64,000 nt of DNA, taken from the NCBI RefSeq assembly GCF_017948245.1, contig NZ_CP072869.1:62001-126000 (forward strand), in the 5' to 3' direction. Shown here piece after piece: positions 26,492-36,864 of this stretch; position 1 is the first letter of the stretch; each line of letters starts with the position of its first letter. The notes beneath the pieces were generated by a model, which saw only the letters and a program-made list of their open reading frames with translations, searched no databases and was not told where the DNA came from. This DNA comes from Rhizobium sp. NLR16a (GTDB lineage Bacteria > Pseudomonadota > Alphaproteobacteria > Rhizobiales > Rhizobiaceae). Made by a program: the position numbers and the translations under genes.

Positions 26492-27811
26492 TCAACTGGA
26501 CCGTGGGTTCGGAGGGTGGTTGGCCTGAATGATGTTTGCGAGGTCAAAGATCACATCGCGGGTTCCCCGGTATAATATTGTAAGCTTTTGCTGGCTGCCG
26601 ACGCGGTCGAAAATTGGCAAACCAAGCCGCATCAGCGGAACGCCGAGGCGTTTGGCAGCTTCCCGGCCGTGCGAGTGTGTGGCGATAAGATCGGCCGTTG
26701 CGGCGAGACTCTCCAGATCGCTGAGATCACCGACTTTGACGGTGTTCGCCGGTACCATCTCGAGTGCCTTCGAAGTGCCGGTCGTGGCGACTGCGACCGC
26801 AATTTCCGCACCCATGGCAGTAAAAAGATTGGAGAACTGGAAAAGCTGATCCGGCTCGGAGGCGATTGCGATCTTCTTGCCTGCCATATGGAAATGTCCG
26901 TCGAGCATCGCATCCTGCAGCTGCATTCGATTGCGGCGGACGTTGAGCGGCGCCTGTTTCCGTGACAGAGCGGCAAGCACGCGAATAAAGCGATCGACGT
27001 TCTCTAGGCCCGTTAGCGATCTAAACAGGACGTATGGGACGCCGGTCAGTCTCTGTAGCGCTTCAGCCGGTCGCCGCATATGCTCACCGATTGCGATACA
27101 CTGCATCGCAGTACCAAGATCGCGGATTTCCTGCACTTTCGTGCCGCCATATGTGGTCGGCATCCATTCTTCGGGGATGGACCCGTCGAGCGCTCCCGAC
27201 ACATCGGGAAGGATAACCGGATCGAGCCCGAAGCTTACGGCCGTCTCGCGCAAATGTTCAATATCAGCAACTGTTAAGTTGCAGCCAGGCAAGATCGCGA
27301 TCTTGCCTGCATCTCGATACTGCTTTTCAGGTCGTGTTATTGCCTCGATCATGGCGGTAACAGCTTTAGACCAACCTTCCTCTATGGCGCCGTCAAAGTC
27401 CGGCGTGTTGGCGAGTACCACTTCGGTGCCCACAAGTTCTATCGCCCGCTTGCGTTTTATGTTTTCGACGTCACCGGCGACATCCTCGTCGCGGGCCTCT
27501 ACCGATGCGGTCGTGCATATCCCGATCAGTCGTGGTCTTGTGCGGGCTTTGAGGCTGAGAATTGCCTCTTCGAGACGATCCGCGCCGCCGACGATTATCG
27601 AGGTTTCGTTCATCGCCGTCGTTTGCAGCGGGATCGCTTCATTGAAATGCCTCACGAGCAGTGCGAGCGCGAAGCTCGTACATCCCTGGCTGCCATGGAG
27701 CAGAGGTATTGCGCCGTCGACGCCCAGAAAGGCGAAGGCAGCACCAAGCGGCTGAGACGACTTCAGGGGGTTGACCGCCGCCGACTTATTTTGAGATACG
27801 ACGCGTGCCAT
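26492..27811 (-). CDS. nifN: FeMo-cofactor scaffold subunit NifN
   Basis: NifN pairs with NifE to form the scaffold on which the FeMo cofactor is matured. The 439-residue protein has the start NKSAAVNPLKSSQPLGAAFA, the cluster-binding LHGSQGCTSFALALLVRHFN with its cysteine, TTAMNETSIIVGGADRLEEA, and ILPGCNLTVADIEHLRETAV. Length and order are normal. It lies 77 bases after nifE and 25 before nifX. Confidence 0.97.
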   Translation of the reverse strand: MARVVSQNKSAAVNPLKSSQPLGAAFAFLGVDGAIPLLHGSQGCTSFALALLVRHFNEAIPLQTTAMNETSIIVGGADRLEEAILSLKARTRPRLIGICTTASVEARDEDVAGDVENIKRKRAIELVGTEVVLANTPDFDGAIEEGWSKAVTAMIEAITRPEKQYRDAGKIAILPGCNLTVADIEHLRETAVSFGLDPVILPDVSGALDGSIPEEWMPTTYGGTKVQEIRDLGTAMQCIAIGEHMRRPAEALQRLTGVPYVLFRSLTGLENVDRFIRVLAALSRKQAPLNVRRNRMQLQDAMLDGHFHMAGKKIAIASEPDQLFQFSNLFTAMGAEIAVAVATTGTSKALEMVPANTVKVGDLSDLESLAATADLIATHSHGREAAKRLGVPLMRLGLPIFDRVGSQQKLTILYRGTRDVIFDLANIIQANHPPNPRSS

Positions 27812-27888
27812 AGTACGACCTCAACATTTTTTGCGAGTGATCTCGCGGTTTTGGTTCGACGCGCTTACGCTTCTCTTTTAGCTCGTTA

Positions 27889-29286
27889 TTAAACGACCAA
27901 GGCCGGCTCCCATGGCGCCGGCTCGCGCACCTGCGGCCACATCGGATTGTGGATTGCCAGGTCAATTTGTCGAGCAAGTTGCACCATTCCCTCATAGCCA
28001 GCGTAAGCGTGATGACGCTCCTGGTTGATGTCGAGCCAGGGCAGTTTTGCCTTTAGCGCTATATACTGGGTGCGTCCGCCCGACAGCATGATGTCAGCCT
28101 TTCTCTCGAGTAGAAGCGAGAAAAGTTCGCGCGGCGACATCGACTCGAACAGGAGGTTCTCCTCCTTCAGGGTCTGTTTCACTCGCTCTCTATCTTCGAG
28201 CGTCGATTTCTTGACTGATGTGCCGACGATCTCCATGCCGATCTCCATCAAGGCATGGACGACCGACCATGATTTCACGCCGCCTGTATTTAGAAGCACG
28301 CGCTTGCCCTCAAGGCGAGGTCGGTAGGCTTCCAGCCTCTTCCACACTTTTTCCTCTTCTTCCGCTACAAGGATTTCCGTGCGACGCAAAAGCGAGGGGT
28401 CGGCACCTTTCCTTACAAGCAGATCGGCGATCCGCCGGAGCGCCTCCGAGGTGCCGGAAATGCCATAGAAGGAGCCCTCAAAAAATGGAATGTCCCAGCG
28501 TTCCTGCATCTTACGTGCCAAAGCAACGAACGCTGTCGAACACACCGTCATCGCTGCGCGTGAGCGGTGGGCGGAGGCGACGTGCAGGTATCGCGCGTCT
28601 CCCGGGATACAGGCGCGGACGCGGATGCCGAGCTTATCCAAGAGCGGCTTCACCAGCCAGAACTCACCCGAGAGGTTAAATTCGCCGAGTATGTTGATAT
28701 CGCAAACGCTTGGTTCATCGGCCTCCACGGTACCAATGACATGCTTTAGTAGCGCCTCGCCCGCTAGCTTGTTGCCGAGGTTCTTAGATCCGAGGAAGCC
28801 TGGCGCATTGACCGGCACCACTGGTAACGCAAATTCGTCCGACGCTCGCTTGCAAACAACCTCGATGTCGTCGCCGATCATAGCCGTTATGCAGGTTGAA
28901 TAGACGAAGATTGCCGCGGGCGCATACCCCTCCTTAATTTCCCGGATTGCTTTAAAGAGCTTCCGTTCACTGTGGCCCATTACGATGTCGATTTCCGTAA
29001 GATCAGTCGTGAAGCTCGTGCGCCAAAGTGTTGGACCTGACGAGGCAGTGCCACGGTTGTCCCAGGAATTTCCCTCGCAGGCGAGCGGTCCGTGAATCAG
29101 ATGCGCGACATCGGTAATCGGCTGCAATGCGACCTTGGCGCCGTCGAAAGCGCAACCGCCGACAGCCGTTCCCGGGGCCATTGGCCTCGCGCAATTCTTT
29201 CGGCGCGCCTTAGGACCCTTGCCGCCGCTCCTTTCACTCGCTAGCTCGTGGAAGGCATCTTTGATGTTGGCGTTGGGCGAGGACAT
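27889..29286 (-). CDS. nifE: FeMo-cofactor scaffold subunit NifE
   Basis: NifE is the partner of NifN. The 465-residue protein has GTAVGGCAFDGAKVALQPIT, IHGPLACEGNSWDNRGTASS, then FVYSTCITAMIGDDIEVVCK and VLLNTGGVKSWSVVHALMEI. All the cysteines expected for the shared cluster are present. It follows nifK by about 54 bases on the same strand, so it belongs to the nifH transcript. Confidence 0.97.
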   Translation of the reverse strand: MSSPNANIKDAFHELASERSGGKGPKARRKNCARPMAPGTAVGGCAFDGAKVALQPITDVAHLIHGPLACEGNSWDNRGTASSGPTLWRTSFTTDLTEIDIVMGHSERKLFKAIREIKEGYAPAAIFVYSTCITAMIGDDIEVVCKRASDEFALPVVPVNAPGFLGSKNLGNKLAGEALLKHVIGTVEADEPSVCDINILGEFNLSGEFWLVKPLLDKLGIRVRACIPGDARYLHVASAHRSRAAMTVCSTAFVALARKMQERWDIPFFEGSFYGISGTSEALRRIADLLVRKGADPSLLRRTEILVAEEEEKVWKRLEAYRPRLEGKRVLLNTGGVKSWSVVHALMEIGMEIVGTSVKKSTLEDRERVKQTLKEENLLFESMSPRELFSLLLERKADIMLSGGRTQYIALKAKLPWLDINQERHHAYAGYEGMVQLARQIDLAIHNPMWPQVREPAPWEPALVV

Positions 29287-29340
29287 TCGTCTGCCTTCAT
29301 ATCTGGTTTGAGAGATAGGCCGCCTGGCCGGCCGCCGCTC

Positions 29341-30882
29341 TTAGCGAGTGAGGTCATACGAATAGTCTGTCACACCGGCGTGCATTGTTTCGCGATCGAG
29401 GTTGTCGAAGATCTTGTCGAGGATCGCGGTCAAAAGACGCAGTCCGCCCTGGTAGCCCATGAGGGGGAATCGATGATGATGGTGCCGGTCAAAAATTGGA
29501 AAGGTTAGCCGAACCAGTGGGGTACCGGTGTCCCGTTCGAGATACTTCCCATAAGAATTGCCTATCAGGAGATCCACGGGCTCAGTGAAAAGTAGCGAGC
29601 GCAGTGCCCAGAGATCTTTGCCTGGCCAAACCTGTGCATTCTTCCCGAAGGGCGAGGATGCGAGGAGTTCCTTCATCTCGTCCTCCCAAGCTGAGGTGCC
29701 GTTAGTGGCAAGGCAGTGGGTTGGCTCGCCGCCGGTTTCCATGATGAAGCGCGCCATCCCATAGACGAAATCTGGATCGCCGTAGATCGCGTATTTTTTT
29801 CCATACAGCCAAGCTTGGCTGTCCGCCATCGCGTCGATGAGTCGCCCGCGCTCCAGACGGATCACCTCGGGAATTTCTCTCGTGGAAATGTCAGATATCG
29901 CCATCAGGAGTTCGTCGGTAGCTTCGACGCCAAGAGGATAGCGGAAGGAGGTCGTCGCTTGTCCAACGGCTCTGCAGTAATCCAGCGTCTTGCGAGTGTT
30001 GTAATATTGCAGGGACAACGTCCCCTCCGCGTTCAACGCCGCCTTCACGTCATTGATTTTGGTCCCCCCGTCATACATACGAAAGTTACCATCGGAGGGG
30101 GTATCGAACTGATCTGATGCGTCCTGGATGAACATGTAAGTCACTTGCATCAAGTCGAGCAGGCGTTTTAATTCGCGATTGTTCCCAACGCAGAAGCCAT
30201 CAAATCCAGGAATGATGTTAATAGAAGCGGTGGCTTCACTTCGCGCGGTGCCCTTCCAGAAATTCTCCAGCACACCTTTTACCATGCTGTCGTAGCCATC
30301 GACATGGCTGCCGACAAAGGCTGGTGTGTGGGCAAAGGGGACATCGAAATCGCGCGGGACCGAACCTTCACTTTTGGCATTTTCGATAAAACCATGCAGG
30401 TCATCTCCGATGACCTCTGCCATACATGTGGTCGACACCGCGATCATCTTCGGGTTATAGAGCTTGTACGTGTTGGCGAGACCGTCGACCATATTTTTCA
30501 GGCCACCAAAAACAGCCGCGTCTTCTGTCATCGATGACGAGACCACCGATGACGGCTCCTTGAAATGGCGCGATAGGTGCGATCTGTAGTAGGCAACGCA
30601 ACCTTGGCTGCCATGGACGAACGACATCGTTCGCTCGAATCCCGCCGCTGCGAACACCGCACCGAGGGGCTGGCAGGCTTTGGCTGGATTGACGACAAGG
30701 GCTTGGCGGGCCAAGTTTTTCTCTCGGTATTCCCAGCTCTTCGTGAATTCGCGCTGGTCCGACACGACCTGATCCGGGTGTGGGCACTCGAATTTCAGCT
30801 TTTTTTTGGCCAACATCTTCCTGTATTCCGGCTCGCAGAATAGGGGCGCGTGGTCGAGAGTTTTCTCAGCTGACTGCGGCAT
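29341..30882 (-). CDS. nifK: Nitrogenase MoFe protein beta subunit NifK
   Basis: NifK forms the alpha2-beta2 MoFe protein with NifD and shares the P cluster. The 513-residue product has the start AEKTLDHAPLFCEPEYRKML, NPAKACQPLGAVFAAAGFER (P-cluster cysteine), FVHGSQGCVAYYRSHLSRHF, and TTCMAEVIGDDLHGFIENAK. The ATG at 30882 is preferred to 30915 because family members begin MPQSAE. The gene is intact. Confidence 0.98.
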   Translation of the reverse strand: MPQSAEKTLDHAPLFCEPEYRKMLAKKKLKFECPHPDQVVSDQREFTKSWEYREKNLARQALVVNPAKACQPLGAVFAAAGFERTMSFVHGSQGCVAYYRSHLSRHFKEPSSVVSSSMTEDAAVFGGLKNMVDGLANTYKLYNPKMIAVSTTCMAEVIGDDLHGFIENAKSEGSVPRDFDVPFAHTPAFVGSHVDGYDSMVKGVLENFWKGTARSEATASINIIPGFDGFCVGNNRELKRLLDLMQVTYMFIQDASDQFDTPSDGNFRMYDGGTKINDVKAALNAEGTLSLQYYNTRKTLDYCRAVGQATTSFRYPLGVEATDELLMAISDISTREIPEVIRLERGRLIDAMADSQAWLYGKKYAIYGDPDFVYGMARFIMETGGEPTHCLATNGTSAWEDEMKELLASSPFGKNAQVWPGKDLWALRSLLFTEPVDLLIGNSYGKYLERDTGTPLVRLTFPIFDRHHHHRFPLMGYQGGLRLLTAILDKIFDNLDRETMHAGVTDYSYDLTR

Positions 30883-30976
30883 AGGGTCACCTCTTTCGAT
30901 CTGGCCGCGGCTCAAGGGCGGTCCAGAAACATGCGTCGTTTAAGCCGTTGCGCGTTTACGCGCGAACGCTATGTTC

Positions 30977-32461
30977 TCACCCAGCAACCGCCGCCAAAAT
31001 GCGGTCATTTTTCCAGGGCGCGTCGTAGAGACCCCAAACTGGATTGTTGATGGCCATGTCCATGTCCCGAGCGAAAATTGCGAAGCCGTCATAACCGTGA
31101 TACGGACCAGAATAGTCCCAGGAGTGCATCTGACGGAATGGAATGCCCATTTTCTGCACCGGGTATTTTTCTTTAACGCCGGACCCGACGAGATCGGGCC
31201 GAATTCCCTCAATGAATTTCTCAAGTTCATAGCCAGTCACATCGTCGTAGATCAGCGTGCCATCTTTTACATAATGGCCAGTGCGCTGATAGTCGTCGCC
31301 GTGACCGAATTCGTAACCGGTTCCTACGATTTCCATCCCGAGGTCCTCATAGGCGGTGACGACGTGACGAGGACGCAATCCCCCGACGTAGAGCATCACC
31401 CGTTTGCCGGAAAGGCGCTGCCAGTATTTGTCGATTACGGCCCAAACGAGGGGTTGGTATTTGGCTATGACCTTTTCGGCTTTTTCTTGGATCTCCGGCC
31501 CGAAGTGTTCGGCAATGTTGCGCAGCGAGGCATCGATTTGGGAGTGTCCAAAGAAATTATATTCCATCCAAGGGATGCCATATTTTTCCTCCATGTGCCT
31601 GGAGATGTAATTCATCGACCGATAGCAGTGAATGAGGTTGAGTGCCGCTCTCGGCGCGCGCTCCACTTCGGCGAGAGTTGCATCTCCGGACCAGTTGCCG
31701 ACCACGCGCAATCCGATCTCCTCGAGCAGGATGCGTGAGGCCCATGCGTCGCCGCCAATGTTATAGTCGCCTATGACATTTACGTCGTAGGGACCTGGAT
31801 CGAATTTTATGTCTTTCTTGTCGAAGACCCAATCTCGAATTGCGTCGTTGGCGATGTGGTGGCCAAGCGATTGCGACACGCCACGGAAGCCTTCGCAGCG
31901 TACTGGCACGACGGTCGTCGCGTGTTCTTTGGCCTTCTTTCGCGCTACGGCCTCAATATCGTCGCCAATCAGACCGATCGGACATTCCGATTGTAGGGTG
32001 ATGCCATTGCTTAGCGGGAAAAGTTCAGCAATCTCATCGATGACCTTTTCCAGTTTCTTGTCACCACCGAAAACGATATCTTTTTCCTGAAAATCAGATG
32101 TAAATTGCATCGTCACGAATGTGTCGATGCCTGTCAGACCGACGTAATAGTTGCGACGTTGCGACCAGGAATATTGACCGCAACCCACAGGCCCGTGTGA
32201 AATGTGAACCATATCCTTGATTGGTCCCCAGACGACACCTTTTGAACCGGCATAGGCGCAGCCGCGTATCGTCATCACGCCTGGAACAGACTTGATGTTC
32301 GACTTTACCTCGCATTCGCTGATCGCGTTTGCGTCCGTTTCGCTCGTTGCAACGCTGAGGTGTTTACTGCGGCGCTTCGCTGCTTTGCCCGGGTATTGCG
32401 ACAGCACGTCTGCAATAAGCTTGGCATGGAAGTCACTGTCATTGTCGTATTTGAAGCTCAT
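30977..32461 (-). CDS. nifD: Nitrogenase MoFe protein alpha subunit NifD
   Basis: NifD holds the FeMo cofactor. The 494-residue product has [20 protein letters not shown] and [20 protein letters not shown] (P-cluster cysteines), [20 protein letters not shown], the cofactor Cys region [20 protein letters not shown], and [20 protein letters not shown]. The cofactor histidine region [20 protein letters not shown] is present near the end. The ATG at 32461 has AAGGGG upstream; the in-frame GTG at 32467 is less likely. Confidence 0.98.
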   Translation of the reverse strand: MSFKYDNDSDFHAKLIADVLSQYPGKAAKRRSKHLSVATSETDANAISECEVKSNIKSVPGVMTIRGCAYAGSKGVVWGPIKDMVHISHGPVGCGQYSWSQRRNYYVGLTGIDTFVTMQFTSDFQEKDIVFGGDKKLEKVIDEIAELFPLSNGITLQSECPIGLIGDDIEAVARKKAKEHATTVVPVRCEGFRGVSQSLGHHIANDAIRDWVFDKKDIKFDPGPYDVNVIGDYNIGGDAWASRILLEEIGLRVVGNWSGDATLAEVERAPRAALNLIHCYRSMNYISRHMEEKYGIPWMEYNFFGHSQIDASLRNIAEHFGPEIQEKAEKVIAKYQPLVWAVIDKYWQRLSGKRVMLYVGGLRPRHVVTAYEDLGMEIVGTGYEFGHGDDYQRTGHYVKDGTLIYDDVTGYELEKFIEGIRPDLVGSGVKEKYPVQKMGIPFRQMHSWDYSGPYHGYDGFAIFARDMDMAINNPVWGLYDAPWKNDRILAAVAG

Positions 32462-32556
32462 TGACACTACCCCTTAGAAAATCCGGATGAAGCCTCATGG
32501 CGAAACCTCCCTCACGGGACGACGGGCGCCTTGCGTGTCGCTGCGCGTCAGTGTGA

Positions 32557-33675
<1,119 letters not shown>

Positions 33676-34221
33676 TGTCACCCTCTGAGGGCCAATGAAT
33701 GGTGGCCGTTTGTGCAATATCTGACCAACCGGCAGGATGTCTCATTTATCCATGCGTAGCTTCTAGGACTTTGTTAGAGCAGCCATCACCAGACCGGCCG
33801 TAACAAATTCTGATCACTTGCCGCAAGCGCTGTCTCCGGCGATGACAAGCGCCATGCCGCGTCTGGTGCCCGCATAGGGTTAACGTCCTACTCTGCTGTC
33901 CATTATGATAGTGGCAGTGATGTCAACGAAGCTCTCGCCCCCGCACACACGGTCAGCAATCATGACCCTTAGACGACGAAGAAGGCGCCACTTGTGACCA
34001 CACGTCGTGCGGCATGGTCCAAGTTGCCTAGCTGCTTCTTCAAGGGCACCCGCCCGGCGTAGATCGTTCAGAAAGCTCGGCTTTTCAGTAGCGTACCACC
34101 TTTGCCAACTTCAGAACAAATGATCTGCTCGTAATTTTCGAGCCTTCGCCGAGTACCATTTCTCCGCGTCAGGGATCTAAGTTGGCAAATTCCAAATGGC
34201 CTATTTAGTTGGGGTACGTCA
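33676..34221. other. Spacer between the two nifH control copies
   Basis: No gene was recognised in these 546 bases. An 11-base inverted repeat, TTTGCCAACTT at 34101-34111 and AAGTTGGCAAA at 34179-34189, with a 67-base spacer is the only clear structure. It might be the footprint of an old insertion. Confidence 0.45.
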
Positions 34222-34449
34222 TGAGTTACGGCGTTGTCGCTACCTTTGTCGGTTACGTGACAGGCGTTCTTGTTCTCAATCCCGTATTTTACGCCCACAT
34301 AGCTGGAATCGCGGCGGATTATAGTTTGTCAGCTCGATCGGCCAGCTTGGCACGAATCTTGAGAGCTATTGAGAGGCAGCGGAACGGCCGCCGCATCCGC
34401 GTTGCGGGATAACCGCGTTGGTTTGAACACGTTAAGGAGTACAGGCATG
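34222..34449 (+). repeat. nifH control region, copy B, in front of a redoxin gene
   Basis: This is the plus-strand copy of the nifH control region. It keeps the NifA site, the -24/-12 box and the downstream leader, and diverges only near the ribosome site (TTAAGGAGTACAGGC). Its distance from copy A is about 550 bases, so the two copies could recombine to invert the DNA between them. Confidence 0.9.
34247..34362 (+). promoter_or_regulatory. NifA/sigma-54 promoter of the redoxin and downstream genes
   Basis: TGTCGGTTACGTGACA (34247-34262) is a perfect TGT-N10-ACA site. TGGCACGAATCTTGA (34348-34362) is identical to the nifH -24/-12 element, including the TTGA at -12. The spacing is the same as at nifH, so co-expression with nitrogenase is expected. 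Confidence 0.82.
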
Positions 34450-34905
34450 CCCGACTTAAAGGTAGGAGACCTAGCACCTTCAATCAACGATTTGGAATGG
34501 GTTCGTGGCGAGTCTCTTGAGGCTTTTCAACGTGGCAAAGTTTACATCATCGCGTTTATGACAACTACCTGCCCAGCCTGCGCGCGCGAGATGCCCCGTC
34601 TCAGGCAACTGCAGAAGAAATACCGAGATGTTGGTCTTGACGTCATCGGTGTCGTGTTGCTTGAACGCGATTCAACGGCGGCTGAGGCTCGAGCTGATGT
34701 GCACGCATGGCTGAACCGGACGTGCCCAAATCTGAATTTTGGAATAGGGGTCGATTTAACAGGCCAAAAATACAGGCTCTGGATGGAGCCGAGCCATTCT
34801 ACAGAAGTGCCTACCCTTTTCATCGTCGACCGCGACGGAAACGTCGCCGCTATCGACCCTACGGGCCTCGATTACGTTGTGCCGAAAGTGCTTGACGGCA
34901 GCTAG
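34447..34905 (+). CDS. TlpA-like thiol redoxin behind a nif promoter
   Basis: The 152-residue product is a cytoplasmic thioredoxin-fold protein: MTTTCPACAREMPRLRQLQK with the CxxC pair at Cys42 and Cys45, then VPTLFIVDRDGNVAAIDPTG with the family's cis-Pro region. It has no signal peptide. It resembles the N-terminal half of the redoxin at 4864-5823. The ATG at 34447 has AAGGAG upstream and corresponds in position to the nifH start in the duplicated leader, so it should be made at the same time as nitrogenase. A role in protecting or reducing thiols during nitrogen fixation is likely but unproven. Confidence 0.85.
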   Translation: MPDLKVGDLAPSINDLEWVRGESLEAFQRGKVYIIAFMTTTCPACAREMPRLRQLQKKYRDVGLDVIGVVLLERDSTAAEARADVHAWLNRTCPNLNFGIGVDLTGQKYRLWMEPSHSTEVPTLFIVDRDGNVAAIDPTGLDYVVPKVLDGS

Positions 34906-35059
34906 CGCAAGGCCACGCAGCCTGCTGAATGCGTCGATCACACCCGCCTCCACTGCCGATTCAAAGGGATCACAGCAAAAACATAAACTAACTCGCTTAT
35001 GAGGTCCGCACGCCACAAGCGGTCTTCCGTGCATAGGAGACACGATGTACGACATTGTC

Positions 35060-35184
35060 ACGACAATTCGCGGGTTCAGCGACATGCCTTCATTTCTCAG
35101 TCCCATATTTGAGCGCCTAAATAGCTGGCACAGCAGTGAATAATATGGGTCGGCTACAACGAAGCTAACTGGCACGAAACTTGA
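35060..35184 (+). promoter_or_regulatory. Third, diverged nifH-type control region before the aminotransferase
   Basis: TGGCACGAAACTTGA (35170-35184) is a -24/-12 element like that of nifH, again with TTGA at -12. Upstream, TTTCTCAGTCCCATATTTGA and AAATAGCTGG align with the nifH leader, showing common descent. No TGT-N10-ACA is left: the half sites now form ATTGTCACGACAAT, as if six or more bases between them were lost. NifA control is therefore uncertain. Confidence 0.55.
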
Positions 35185-35295
35185 AAGAAATGGGCCGGAC
35201 GACGAAGGTCGCCAAGTTATAACCGCTGTGCCAGCCGGCATTCCGTTCGGACCCTGGCTTGTGACAGCAGACCGAAATCGCAGCGGAGGAAGATC

Positions 35296-36570
35296 GTGTT
35301 GATTGACAGCAACTCCAACTCGCTTTCTGCATTCCAAAACCTCGAATCGAATGTTAGGTCGTATTCGCGATCCTTTCCCACCGTATTTAGGAAGGGCGTG
35401 GGAGCCATTCTCGAGGATGAGAAAGGTTTTGAATACATCGACTTTCTCACAGGCGCCGGCGCTCTCAACTACGGTCATAACGATCCCGATTTGCTCAACG
35501 CCGTGGCGGAATACCTGAAATCGAATGGAATCATTCATGCATTGGACATGGCTACGTCAGCCAAACGAGAGTTTATGGAGTGTTTTGATGCGACAATTTT
35601 GCACCCACGTGGGTTGAAATATAAGTTTCAGTTTCCCGGTCCCACTGGCACCAACGCCGTGGAAGCTGCTCTAAAGCTCGCACGCAAGGTTACGGGACGT
35701 CGCAATATAATATCATTTACCAACGCTTTTCATGGAGTGAGCCTGGGCGCACTTGCGGTCACGGGCAATCGACACTACCGCGATGTGGCGGGCCTTCCTC
35801 CGGCAGGTGGCATATTCATGCACTATGACGGCTACTTTGGAGCCGATATAGACACGTCGGAATACTTGGACAAGGTGCTGTCTGACGCAAGCAGTGGCAT
35901 TGATCTGCCAGCTGCCATCATTTTGGAGACCGTTCAGGGCGAGGGGGGCATAAACGTTGCGAGCGAGAAGTGGCTGCGGTCGGTTGAGCGACTTTGCAGA
36001 AAGAATGACATTCTCCTCATCGTTGACGACGTTCAAGCAGGATGTGGGAGAACCGGCAGTTTCTTCAGCTTTGAGTTCGCCGGTTTATCACCCGACATTG
36101 TCGTTCTGTCGAAGTCACTGAGTGGCCTTGGGCTGCCGCTATCCCTTTTGCTGCTCAAGCCGGAGCTCGACGTATGGCAGCCGGCAGAGCACATCGGGAC
36201 GTTCCGAGGCAACAATCTTGCGCTCGTGACAGCGACGAGCGCTTTGAGGAAATTCTGGGCGAATGACAATCTGTGTGACGATGTCATGAAAAAGGGAAGC
36301 GTCATGAGCGAGCGCCTGCGGCAGATCGCGCAAAGCACCCAAAAACACAATCTATCCGTCCGGGGAAGAGGCCTGATGCTGGCGCTCGACTGCGCTACTG
36401 GCAACTTGGCCGAAAAAATCCAACGCAAAGCCTTTGAGGGGGGGCTTGTGGTCGAGAGATGCGGTGCGGAGGACCACGTTATCAAGTTTCTTCCACCCCT
36501 GACGATTGATGCGCAGACGCTTCAACGGGGTCTGGACATTCTGGACCTGTCTGTCCACGCAAGCGCTTGA
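35296..36570 (+). CDS. Class III aminotransferase, EctB-like (diaminobutyrate-2-oxoglutarate type)
   Basis: EctB-type enzymes turn aspartate semialdehyde into L-2,4-diaminobutyrate with glutamate as amino donor. The 424-residue protein has the family blocks YIDFLTGAGALNYGHNDPDL, KFQFPGPTGTNAVEAALKLA, NIISFTNAFHGVSLGALAVT, LIVDDVQAGCGRTGSFFSFE, the PLP lysine in VLSKSLSGLGLPLSL (Lys273), and HIGTFRGNNLALVTATSALR. The GTG at 35296 is the start because GGAGGAAG lies before it. No ectA or ectC is near, so ectoine is not the product. asd and aspartate kinase at 23336-25458 could provide its substrate. The exact substrate is inferred. Confidence 0.85.
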   Translation: MLIDSNSNSLSAFQNLESNVRSYSRSFPTVFRKGVGAILEDEKGFEYIDFLTGAGALNYGHNDPDLLNAVAEYLKSNGIIHALDMATSAKREFMECFDATILHPRGLKYKFQFPGPTGTNAVEAALKLARKVTGRRNIISFTNAFHGVSLGALAVTGNRHYRDVAGLPPAGGIFMHYDGYFGADIDTSEYLDKVLSDASSGIDLPAAIILETVQGEGGINVASEKWLRSVERLCRKNDILLIVDDVQAGCGRTGSFFSFEFAGLSPDIVVLSKSLSGLGLPLSLLLLKPELDVWQPAEHIGTFRGNNLALVTATSALRKFWANDNLCDDVMKKGSVMSERLRQIAQSTQKHNLSVRGRGLMLALDCATGNLAEKIQRKAFEGGLVVERCGAEDHVIKFLPPLTIDAQTLQRGLDILDLSVHASA

Positions 36571-36864
36571 CGCTCAAACCCTTATGGGCACGAGCTTCGA
36601 TGCAGGGGCCAAGCGAGCCATGAACTCACTTCGAAGACACGTTGAGGGACGTTCGCGGAAATAATGTCGAGATTCACTCCAGCGGCGAGGGGAGCGAGCA
36701 TCTCGATGGAACACCAAGGGAGTTCTGGCCAAGAGGAGCGACATTGCAAAACAGCAACCCGAAATGAGCGAGAGCGAGCTCACATGTCTTGGCCAAACTG
36801 GTCTTTGTTGAGCGTTGCAACCCTCGTCCGTACCGCGTGCCAAGCGATAAAGGGTCAACAGCCG
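36571..36864. other. Leader of the first ATP-grasp gene
   Basis: The frame of the next gene is open here from 36664, but this part has no domain and the paralogue lacks it. No -24/-12 promoter with correct spacing was found. A weak ribosome site AAGGG occurs near 36850. Confidence 0.45.

Noticed and set aside
26877..27755. Open frame on the plus strand opposite nifN (292 codons)
   Set aside because: It is a serine- and proline-rich shadow of nifN.
34209..34412. Small frame across the duplicated nifH control region
   Set aside because: It spans the NifA site and promoter; the matching frame in the other copy is interrupted and shifted, so it is control DNA and not a gene.
35296..36570. Ectoine synthesis by the EctB-like gene
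   Set aside because: No ectA or ectC was found, and the neighbours are ligases and an exporter.
36585..36605. GGGCACGAGCTTCGATGC before the first ATP-grasp gene
   Set aside because: The distance between GG and GC is wrong for a -24/-12 promoter.
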